Source: VBDM01 sp963699535 (GTDB lineage Bacteria; Pseudomonadota; Gammaproteobacteria; Burkholderiales; SG8-39). From it: a stretch of 64,000 nucleotides of DNA. Positions within the stretch are counted from its first letter, which is position 1. The number at the start of each line of letters is the position of its first letter. Positions 57,760 to 64,000 of this stretch are shown piece by piece. The notes under the pieces were generated by a model. That model worked only from the letters and a program-made list of their open reading frames with translations, was not told the DNA's origin and did no database searches. The stretch is taken from the NCBI GenBank assembly GCA_963699535.1, contig CAVOUJ010000023.1, positions 1 to 64,000 of the forward strand, read 5' to 3'. The position numbers and the translations under genes are program-made.

Positions 57760-57791
57760 CCCGCAGTGGAATCAGACAGGAGGGTCGAATC

Positions 57792-58766
57792 ATGAATCCG
57801 GCAAAGTTGCATCGGCATCTCATCGCGTCTCTTCTCGCAGCCTGCGCCGCCGCAGGCGCGCACGCGCAGAGCTATCCGACCAAGCCCGTGAAGATGATCA
57901 TTCCCTTTTCCGCCGGCGGCCCCGCTGATGTTTACGCGCGCTATCTCGGGCAGCGCCTGGAGAAGCCGCTCGGCCATCCGGTGGTAATCGAGAACCGCGT
58001 GGGCGGTGGCGGGGTCATCGGCGCCGATGCGGTGGCGAAGTCCGCGCCCGACGGCTACACGCTGCTGATGATGTCCAACACGCACACGGTCAACGAGTCG
58101 CTGCGCCCGAAACAGCCATACAAGCTGATGACCGACCTCGATCCGGTCTCGCCGGTGAACTATTCAGACCTGCTCCTCGTCGTTCACCCGGCCGTGCCCG
58201 CGAAAGACCTGAAGGAGCTGATCGCTCTAGCAAAGTCAAAACCAGGCGCGCTCAACTACGCTTCTTCCGGGGCCGGCACGCCCTATCACATGGCGGGAGA
58301 ACTCTTCAAAGCGATGGCCGGCCTGGACATCGTGCACGTACCGCACAAGGAAAGCTCGGGCGCGCGTACCAGCGTCATGGGCGGTCAGGTGCAGATGATG
58401 TTCGACGCAATCACGGTCATGGCAAAGCAGGCAGAAGCGGGCAACGTCCGCGCGATCGCAACGAGCGGCCGCACACGATCTGCGGTCACGCCCAACCTTC
58501 CGACGATCGCAGAAGCGGGCGTCCCGGGCTACGAAGCGACGATCTGGCTCGGAGTCATGGTGCCCGCCGGCACGCCGAAACCGATCGTCGACAAGCTCAA
58601 CGCCGAGATCCAAAAGGTCATCAGCCTGTCCGAAGTCAAGGAAGCCTGGGCCAAACAGGGCGCCTTTCCCATGCACATGACACCCGCGGAATTCACGAAG
58701 TACATGGCGCAGGATATCGAGAAGTGGGCCAAGGTCGTCAAATTTTCTGGCGCCAAGGTCGACTAG
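57792..58766 (+). CDS. Bug-family periplasmic solute receptor (TctC-like)
   Basis: The 324-residue precursor has a signal peptide (HLIASLLAACAAAGAHAQ) and the Bug fold: YPTKPVKMIIPFSAGGPADVYAR, then GADAVAKSAPDGYTLL, then YASSGAGTPYHMAGELF. ATG 57792 follows AGGAGGG. Bug proteins are abundant in Burkholderiales and bind carboxylates or aromatic compounds, feeding tripartite tricarboxylate transporters or acting as sensors. No TctA/TctB genes are nearby. The following molybdenum hydroxylase genes suggest that the ligand may be their substrate. Confidence 0.92.
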   Translation: MNPAKLHRHLIASLLAACAAAGAHAQSYPTKPVKMIIPFSAGGPADVYARYLGQRLEKPLGHPVVIENRVGGGGVIGADAVAKSAPDGYTLLMMSNTHTVNESLRPKQPYKLMTDLDPVSPVNYSDLLLVVHPAVPAKDLKELIALAKSKPGALNYASSGAGTPYHMAGELFKAMAGLDIVHVPHKESSGARTSVMGGQVQMMFDAITVMAKQAEAGNVRAIATSGRTRSAVTPNLPTIAEAGVPGYEATIWLGVMVPAGTPKPIVDKLNAEIQKVISLSEVKEAWAKQGAFPMHMTPAEFTKYMAQDIEKWAKVVKFSGAKVD

Positions 58767-58787
58767 GATCGGTCGATATCACGATCC

Positions 58788-59255
58788 ATGGGCGAGCGCT
58801 TCCGGTTCACCGTCAACGGCGCTCCGACCGAGGTCGAGGCGGGCGGCGACACGCCGCTTCTCTATGCGCTACGCAACGATCTCGCGCTCAAAGGCACGCG
58901 CTTCGGCTGCGGCACCGGCCAATGCGGAGCCTGCTTCGTCCTGATCGACGGCCACGCCGCCCCCTCCTGTGATACGCCTCTTTGGTCGGCGGCCGGAAAG
59001 CACATCACGACCGTCGAAGGCCTGGGCCAAAGAGGCGAGTTGCACCCTCTCCAAAGCGCCTTTCTCGCCGAGCAGGCGGCACAATGCGGCTATTGCACGA
59101 GCGGCATCCTGATCAGCGCTGCCGCGCTCTTGGCGAAGAATCCCAAACCGACTCAGAACGAAATCCGAGCAGCGCTAGACCGCAATCTGTGCCGCTGCGG
59201 CTCGCATAACCGCGTGGTGCGCGCGGTCCTGCGCGCAAGCGGTCAAGCCTCGTGA
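58788..59255 (+). CDS. [2Fe-2S] subunit of a molybdenum hydroxylase
   Basis: The 155-residue protein has the plant-ferredoxin-type cluster site (CGTGQCGAC with a later Cys) and the second cluster site (CGYCTSG, then CRCG). It is the small electron-transfer subunit of xanthine dehydrogenase-family enzymes, here of the two-subunit NicA/IorA type. It overlaps the large-subunit gene by 4 bp (GTGA). No FAD subunit gene is present, so electrons probably go to a cytochrome or another carrier. Confidence 0.93.
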   Translation: MGERFRFTVNGAPTEVEAGGDTPLLYALRNDLALKGTRFGCGTGQCGACFVLIDGHAAPSCDTPLWSAAGKHITTVEGLGQRGELHPLQSAFLAEQAAQCGYCTSGILISAAALLAKNPKPTQNEIRAALDRNLCRCGSHNRVVRAVLRASGQAS

Positions 59256-61378
59256 ACACGGTCGCCGACGCCAAGGTGAAGCGACCAGGAAGCCTGGAGA
59301 AGAATCCGCGCCTTTCGCAGTGGCTGCGTGTGCACCGAGACGGCACCGTTTCGGTGTTCACGGGAAAGGTCGAGATCGGGCAGGGGATACTCACCGCGCT
59401 CGCGCAGATCGCTGCGGAAGAGCTCGGACTGGCGCCTGAGCGCATCCGCATGGTCTCTGCCGATACTTCCTTCAGTCCCGATGAAGGCGTGACTTCGGGC
59501 AGCCTCTCGATCCAGGACTCGGGTGCCGCATTGCGCCGCGCCTGCGCGCACGCACACGCGCTCCTTCTCGAGCGCGCGGCCGAGCGTCTTGGCACATCGG
59601 TCGGGGACTTGCGCGTTGGAGACGGCGCGATCGAGGCGGTCGGGCGCAAGACAAGTTTTTGGGAGTGCGCGGACGACGTGCTCTTCGATTGCGAGGTCGA
59701 AGATACCGCGGCAGCGAGAGCGCCACGCGACTACCGAGTCGTCGGAAAGCCAGCGCCGCGTCTCGATCTGCCCGACAAGATCGCGGGCCGGCCGCGATAT
59801 ATTCAGGACATGGTGCTGCCTGGCATGCTTTTCGGCCGTGTGGTTCGCCCACCTCACGGTTTCTCCAAGGTCGCTTCGCTCGACGATTCCAAGGTCAAAT
59901 CGATGCCGGGGCTCGTGGCAATCGTGCGCGAGGGAAGCTTTGTCGGAGTGCTGGCCGAGCGGGAGGAAGTCGCAATCGCCGCCCAGAGCGCGTTGCGCAA
60001 AGCGGGCGAATGGGATGCCGCGCCGCCGCTGCCGCAGGACATCCACTCTTGGCTTAAGTCGCACGCCTCCGACCATCGGGTGATCAGCGAGAAGACGAAC
60101 CCGGAGGCGAAGTCCCGGGCGGCGAGCACCCTCGAGGCATCCTATGCGAAGCCTTATCTATCACACGCCCCGATCGGACCGTCGTGCGCGATCGCCCAGT
60201 TCCAGGGCGACAAGCTCTTCGTGTGGAGCCACAGCCAGGGCATCTTCAATCTGCGCCGCGACCTCGCGATGGCCATGGGCATCCGCGAAGACAGGATCGT
60301 CGTGCGGCACGCGGAAGGCTCGGGATGCTACGGGCACAGCGGAGCGGACGACGTCGCGCTCGACGCGGCCCTGCTCGCGAGAGATTCGGGCGGCCGCCCG
60401 GTGCAGTTGCAGTGGATGCGCGAGGACGAATTCGCCTGGGCGCCCTGCGGTCCGGCGATGGCGCTGGCCTTGCGCGCCGCGCTCGATTCGCAGGGCAACA
60501 TCGTGGACTGGCAGCACGAGCTTTGGAGCAACGGGCATAGCGGCAGGCCCGGTCGGTCGGACAGCCCGGCGCTGGTCGCGGCCTGGCACCTGGCGCGCCC
60601 GTTCGAGCGACCGGCCTCGATCAACATGCCACTCCCCGCCGGCGCGGCCGACCGCAACGCGATTCCGCTCTACGATTTCCCGAGCCAGCGGATCATCAAC
60701 CATTATGTGCGCGAGATGCCCGTGCGCACCTCGGCGCTGCGTTCGCTCGGTGCCTACGCCAATGTGTTTGCGATCGAATCCTTCATGGACGAGCTCGCGC
60801 TCGCTGCGCGCGCCGATCCGGTCGCCTTTCGGCTGCGTCATCTCAAGGACCCGCGTGCCCGGGCCGTGGTCGAAGCGGTGGCGCACCGCGGGAAGTGGGA
60901 CGCGTGGACGCCGGCCGAAGGCCGCGGGCACGGCATCGGATTTGCGAAATACAAGAATCTCGGCGCCTACTGCGCGGTGGTCGCCGAAGTGGAGGTCGAG
61001 GACGAAGTGCGCGTGAAGCGGCTCTTCGCGGCGGTCGATGTGGGTCTGGTCGTCAACCCGAACGGCGTCGTCAACCAGATCGAGGGCGGCGCGATTCAGT
61101 CGACGAGCTGGACGCTGAAAGAGCAGGTCAGATTCGATTCGCGCGGTATCACGAGCCTGGGCTGGGAGGACTATCCCATCCTGAAGTTCAGCGAAGTGCC
61201 GGAGGTCGAGGTCGAACTGATCGACCGGCCGGAGCTTCCCTCCGTCGGCGCGGGCGAAGGAGCTCAGGGTCCTACCGCGGCGGCGATCGCTAACGCCGTG
61301 ACGCATGCGCTTGGGGTGCGCGTGCGCGAGTTGCCGCTGACTCCCGAACGAATCATTGCGGCGATCGAGCGGGTGTGA
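59252..61378 (+). CDS. molybdopterin-binding large subunit of a molybdenum hydroxylase (IorB/NicB-like)
   Basis: The 708-residue protein has the family GKVEIGQGILTALAQIAAEE region, GEGSGCYG-like AEGSGCYGHSG, RSLGAYANVFAIES and the C-terminal VGAGEGAQGPT, whose Glu is in the position of the catalytic base. It starts with GTG 59252, co-translated with the iron-sulphur subunit. Relatives hydroxylate N-heterocycles (isoquinoline, nicotinate) or oxidise aldehydes. The substrate is not determined by sequence. The absence of a cytochrome c domain separates it from NicB of Pseudomonas. Confidence 0.88.
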   Translation: MNTVADAKVKRPGSLEKNPRLSQWLRVHRDGTVSVFTGKVEIGQGILTALAQIAAEELGLAPERIRMVSADTSFSPDEGVTSGSLSIQDSGAALRRACAHAHALLLERAAERLGTSVGDLRVGDGAIEAVGRKTSFWECADDVLFDCEVEDTAAARAPRDYRVVGKPAPRLDLPDKIAGRPRYIQDMVLPGMLFGRVVRPPHGFSKVASLDDSKVKSMPGLVAIVREGSFVGVLAEREEVAIAAQSALRKAGEWDAAPPLPQDIHSWLKSHASDHRVISEKTNPEAKSRAASTLEASYAKPYLSHAPIGPSCAIAQFQGDKLFVWSHSQGIFNLRRDLAMAMGIREDRIVVRHAEGSGCYGHSGADDVALDAALLARDSGGRPVQLQWMREDEFAWAPCGPAMALALRAALDSQGNIVDWQHELWSNGHSGRPGRSDSPALVAAWHLARPFERPASINMPLPAGAADRNAIPLYDFPSQRIINHYVREMPVRTSALRSLGAYANVFAIESFMDELALAARADPVAFRLRHLKDPRARAVVEAVAHRGKWDAWTPAEGRGHGIGFAKYKNLGAYCAVVAEVEVEDEVRVKRLFAAVDVGLVVNPNGVVNQIEGGAIQSTSWTLKEQVRFDSRGITSLGWEDYPILKFSEVPEVEVELIDRPELPSVGAGEGAQGPTAAAIANAVTHALGVRVRELPLTPERIIAAIERV

Positions 61379-61393
61379 CAAGGCGGGAGAAGC

Positions 61394-61801
61394 TTGGAGC
61401 CTGTCACAGGCATACGCAAACTCGGCTTCAAGCGCTGGTTTGAGCGCGAGTTGATCGAGAGCCACGTCTATCTCGTCACTCTTTTTCTTTGCCTGGTTCT
61501 GGTCATCGCCCTGTTCGAGCAACTCGGCTCGGGCGCGGGAGGGTTCGCGCGGATCTTCATGTACGCCGCGATGATAGCTGGCGGCGCGATCGGAATCTTC
61601 TCATGGAACCGCTACCTGACGATCCTGTTCCGCGCCCTGCGGTTTTCGCAGAGATCGACCTGCGAAAAGTGCGGTGCCTACTCCCGGTTCGGCGTGCTCG
61701 ATTCCGCTCGCGGCCTCGTGGAGAATGACGCAAACGGGGACGACGGACCCTGGCTGAAGGTGAAGTGCCAACGCTGCGGCCACGAATGGACCATGGCCTG
61801 A
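61394..61801 (+). CDS. membrane protein with C-terminal zinc ribbon
   Basis: The 135-residue protein starts at TTG 61394 (GGGAGAAG upstream). It has two membrane helices (VYLVTLFLCLVLVIALF and the AAMIAGGAIGIFSW region) and ends in a zinc-ribbon-like tail (CEKCG, then CQRCGHEW). I do not recognise a family. It lies 15 bp after the molybdenum hydroxylase genes, but the sequence gives no functional link. The protein probably anchors a small metal-binding domain at the inner membrane. Confidence 0.7.
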   Translation: MEPVTGIRKLGFKRWFERELIESHVYLVTLFLCLVLVIALFEQLGSGAGGFARIFMYAAMIAGGAIGIFSWNRYLTILFRALRFSQRSTCEKCGAYSRFGVLDSARGLVENDANGDDGPWLKVKCQRCGHEWTMA

Positions 61802-61836
61802 GACAACTTCGTCGCGCCCGCGCAGGCCTGCCCTAG

Positions 61837-63459
61837 TTAGTCTATGAGCTCGTATGCCGGCAGCGTGAGGAACTCGACGTAGCTGTTCTCCGTGGTTAGT
61901 CTCTCGAACAGTTTCGCGCCTTCCTCGTACTTCCCCGTCTTCCACGCTTCGTTCCCCAGGTAGTCTCGCACCTTGGGCAGCTCCTCCGCCAGGAGCGTCC
62001 TGAAGAGTTCCTTCGAGACTTTTCGGCCATCCTCCAGCACGCCTTTGGGAGAGCGGATCCACTGCCAGATCTGCGAACGCGATATCTCCGCGGTGGCTGC
62101 GTCCTCCATCAGATTGAAGACGGGCACGCAGCCGTTGCCCGCCAGCCACGCTCCCAGGTACTGGATCCCGACCGAGATGTTGTTGCGCAGGCCCGCTTCG
62201 GTGATCGGGCCCTCGGGGCGGAAGTCGAGTAGTTCCCGGGCGCTCACCTTCACGTCCGCGCGTTGCCTGCCGTACTGATTCGGGCCCGGCATGTGCTCGT
62301 CGAATACCGCTTTCGCGATCGGCACCAGCCCCGGGTGCGCGACCCAGGTTCCGTCGCAGCCGTCGGTCACTTCTCGCAATTTGTCCTCGCGAACTTTTTT
62401 CAGAGCTGCTTCATTCGCGGCGGGATCGTTCTTGATCGGGATCTGCGCCGCCATTCCGCCCATCGCCGGAGCGCCACGGCGGTGGCAGGTCTTTACGAGG
62501 AGCAAAGCGTAGGCGCGCATGAACGGAGCGGTCATCGTGACCCGCGCGCGGTCAGCCAGGCAAAAATCCCGGTTCGCGCGGAATTTCTTGATGCAGGAAA
62601 AGATATAGTCCCAGCGGCCGATGTTGAGGCCTGCAGAGTGTTCGCGCAGCTCCCAGAGGATTTCGTCCATCTCGAACGCCGCGAGCACAGTCTCAATCAG
62701 CGCAGTGGCCTTGATCGTTCCCCGCGGCACCCCCAGCTCGTCCTGGGCGAGATTAAAAATGTCGTTCCACAGGCGAGCTTCGAGATGGGACTCCATCTTC
62801 GGCAAGTAAAAGTACGGGCCGGTTCCGCGCGCGAGCAATTCCGCTGCGTTGTGAAAGAAATACAGCGCGAAATCGAAAATCGCGCCCGAGACGGGCGTCC
62901 CGTCGATGCGCAGGTGCTTCTCGTCCAGGTGCCACCCTCGCGGTCGCGGAATCAGCACCGCCGTCTTGTCGTTCAGCCGATACACCTTCCCGCCCTGCTC
63001 CAATCCGATCGTGCGGCGCACGGCATCACGGAGATTCGCCTGACCCTCGACCATGTTGGCCCAGCTCGGGCAGTTGGCATCCTCGAAGTCCGCCATGAAC
63101 GTGGAGGCCCCGCAGTTGAGCGCATTGATGACCATCTTGCGATCGGTCGGGCCAGTGATCTCGACTCGGCGGTCGAGCAGGTCTTTAGGCTGCGGAGCGA
63201 TCATCCACTCCCGGGCGCGCAGGTCCGAGGTCTCGGGGATGAAATCGGGAAGCCGCCCGGTGTCGAACTCTCTCTGGCGCGCCGCCCGCTGGGAGAGCAG
63301 CTGCTCCCGGCGCGACTCGAATGCGCGATGCAGTCTGGCGACGAACCCCAAGGCTTCCGGAGTCAGGATCTGCCCCCCTCCTGTGGGAACGGACGCGCGT
63401 AGTTCCACTCCTGCTGGGGGATTCGCCCCCCCGCGGGCTGTTGTGGAGGTCTTGCTCAC
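61837..63459 (-). CDS. aceB: malate synthase A
   Basis: It condenses glyoxylate with acetyl-CoA to malate in the glyoxylate shunt. At 540 residues it has the AceB features FMADFEDANCPSWANMVEGQ, IPRPRGWHL, GRWDYIFS and SVGIQYLGAWLAG. The start is GTG 63459 behind GGGAGAA; longer frames overlap ntrC. Isocitrate lyase is not in the window. The enzyme lets the cell grow on two-carbon compounds. Confidence 0.94.
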   Translation of the reverse strand: MSKTSTTARGGANPPAGVELRASVPTGGGQILTPEALGFVARLHRAFESRREQLLSQRAARQREFDTGRLPDFIPETSDLRAREWMIAPQPKDLLDRRVEITGPTDRKMVINALNCGASTFMADFEDANCPSWANMVEGQANLRDAVRRTIGLEQGGKVYRLNDKTAVLIPRPRGWHLDEKHLRIDGTPVSGAIFDFALYFFHNAAELLARGTGPYFYLPKMESHLEARLWNDIFNLAQDELGVPRGTIKATALIETVLAAFEMDEILWELREHSAGLNIGRWDYIFSCIKKFRANRDFCLADRARVTMTAPFMRAYALLLVKTCHRRGAPAMGGMAAQIPIKNDPAANEAALKKVREDKLREVTDGCDGTWVAHPGLVPIAKAVFDEHMPGPNQYGRQRADVKVSARELLDFRPEGPITEAGLRNNISVGIQYLGAWLAGNGCVPVFNLMEDAATAEISRSQIWQWIRSPKGVLEDGRKVSKELFRTLLAEELPKVRDYLGNEAWKTGKYEEGAKLFERLTTENSYVEFLTLPAYELID

Positions 63460-63511
63460 ATCATTCTCCCAAATCTTGTTGGCTATTCTCTTGTTGGCTC
63501 TTGCTGCCCAC

Positions 63512-64000
63512 TCACTCGTCAGGGTCGCTGGGAGCCTCACTTTCGATGCCCAGCTCGCCGATCTTGCGGGTGATCGTGTTGCGACCGATGCCGAGCAATC
63601 CCGCCGCCTCGATGCGCCGCCCGGCGGCACGCGCGAGGGCCTTGGCGATGAGCGTCTTCTCGAAGTCTCTGGAGAAACCGTCCATGATATTGGTCTCGCC
63701 CTCGGCAAGCCTTCGGTCCACCTCGCGCCCCAGCGCTGCGATCCAGTCCGACGAAACTGGCCCGGCCGGTTGACGCAGCTCCGGAGGAAAGTCGCCGATC
63801 TCGATGACCTGCGAAGGCGACATCACGGTAAGCCAGTGGCACACGTTCTCGAGTTGCCGAACGTTGCCGGGCAGATCCTGGGCGGAGAGATAGGCCATCG
63901 CGGCATCCGAAAGGCGCTTGGGTTCAACTCCGAGCCCCCGCGCCGACTTTGCCAGGAAGTGGCGCGCCAGCAGCGGGATGTCTTCCCGTCGTTCGCGCAG
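63512..64000 (-). CDS. ntrC: NtrC (GlnG) nitrogen regulator, C-terminal part
   Basis: The frame is open to the window edge, so the N-terminus and most of the AAA+ domain are outside. The visible 162 residues hold the end of the sigma54-activator domain (REDIPLLARHFL, then DLPGNVRQLENVCHWL) and the Fis-type helix-turn-helix at the C-terminus (AAGLLGIGRNTITRKIGELG). The LTVMSP block and the acidic linker with TLIAKALARAAGRR are typical of NtrC. It probably forms a glnA-ntrB-ntrC locus beyond the window. Confidence 0.85.
   Translation of the reverse strand: MRERREDIPLLARHFLAKSARGLGVEPKRLSDAAMAYLSAQDLPGNVRQLENVCHWLTVMSPSQVIEIGDFPPELRQPAGPVSSDWIAALGREVDRRLAEGETNIMDGFSRDFEKTLIAKALARAAGRRIEAAGLLGIGRNTITRKIGELGIESEAPSDPDE

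Noticed and set aside
60161..61522. 453-codon minus-strand frame
   Set aside because: Antisense to the molybdenum hydroxylase large subunit; a shadow of its codon pattern.

Overview
The window is GC-rich DNA from a Gram-negative bacterium, most likely a betaproteobacterium (Burkholderiales-like). I infer this from gene order and gene types: a tkt-gap-pgk-pyk-fba-purC-purE-sua5 cluster, an aceE-aceF-lpdA operon with a homodimeric E1 and a lipoyl domain on E3, a ridA-recG-ubiA-ubiD block, a Bug-type solute receptor, and NtrC at the right edge. The species cannot be named from the sequence alone.

Layout. 1-4.5 kb is the early region of a Mu-like transposable prophage: MuA cut by the window edge, MuB, GemA, Mor and small genes, with no late genes. 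4.5-5.1 kb is non-coding with two small repeat clusters. 5.1-13.0 kb holds an outer-membrane barrel gene, ubiD, ubiA, recG, ridA, a TPR gene and a KimA-like transporter. 13.0-23.5 kb is a signalling island on the minus strand: two paralogous PAS/GAF/GGDEF/EAL proteins that each end in a receiver domain, a lone receiver, a NarL-type regulator, a receiver-histidine kinase and a second soluble histidine kinase. A tRNA-Ala(CGC) with a terminator follows at 23.6-23.7 kb.

23.8-37.9 kb is the glycolysis/purine cluster on the minus strand. It is interrupted by a three-gene catabolic cassette (MocA-type oxidoreductase, DUF993 aldolase-like, sugar isomerase-like) between pyk and fba, and by an opposite-strand DGQHR (DndB-like) gene between pgk and pyk. 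purK is missing from its usual place. 37.9-46.8 kb holds a beta-hydroxyacid dehydrogenase, nudC, a fused speD-speE gene, dadA behind a strong terminator-like hairpin, an FAH-family gene, a thioredoxin-like gene, rsmE, argA and yggX. 46.8-53.3 kb holds rpiA and the pyruvate dehydrogenase operon. 53.4-64.0 kb holds folD, oligopeptidase A, a DUF4124-glutaredoxin protein, xthA, a Bug receptor, a two-subunit molybdenum hydroxylase, a small membrane zinc-ribbon protein, malate synthase and the end of ntrC.

A feature that affects the whole annotation is the number of single-base frameshifts: I count 23 in 16 genes, 19 reading as one extra base and 4 as one missing base. Wherever I could place one, it lies in a short homopolymer run. 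Correcting each restores a full-length protein of normal size, so in the host genes these are most likely sequencing or assembly errors. For such genes I give the corrected gene span.
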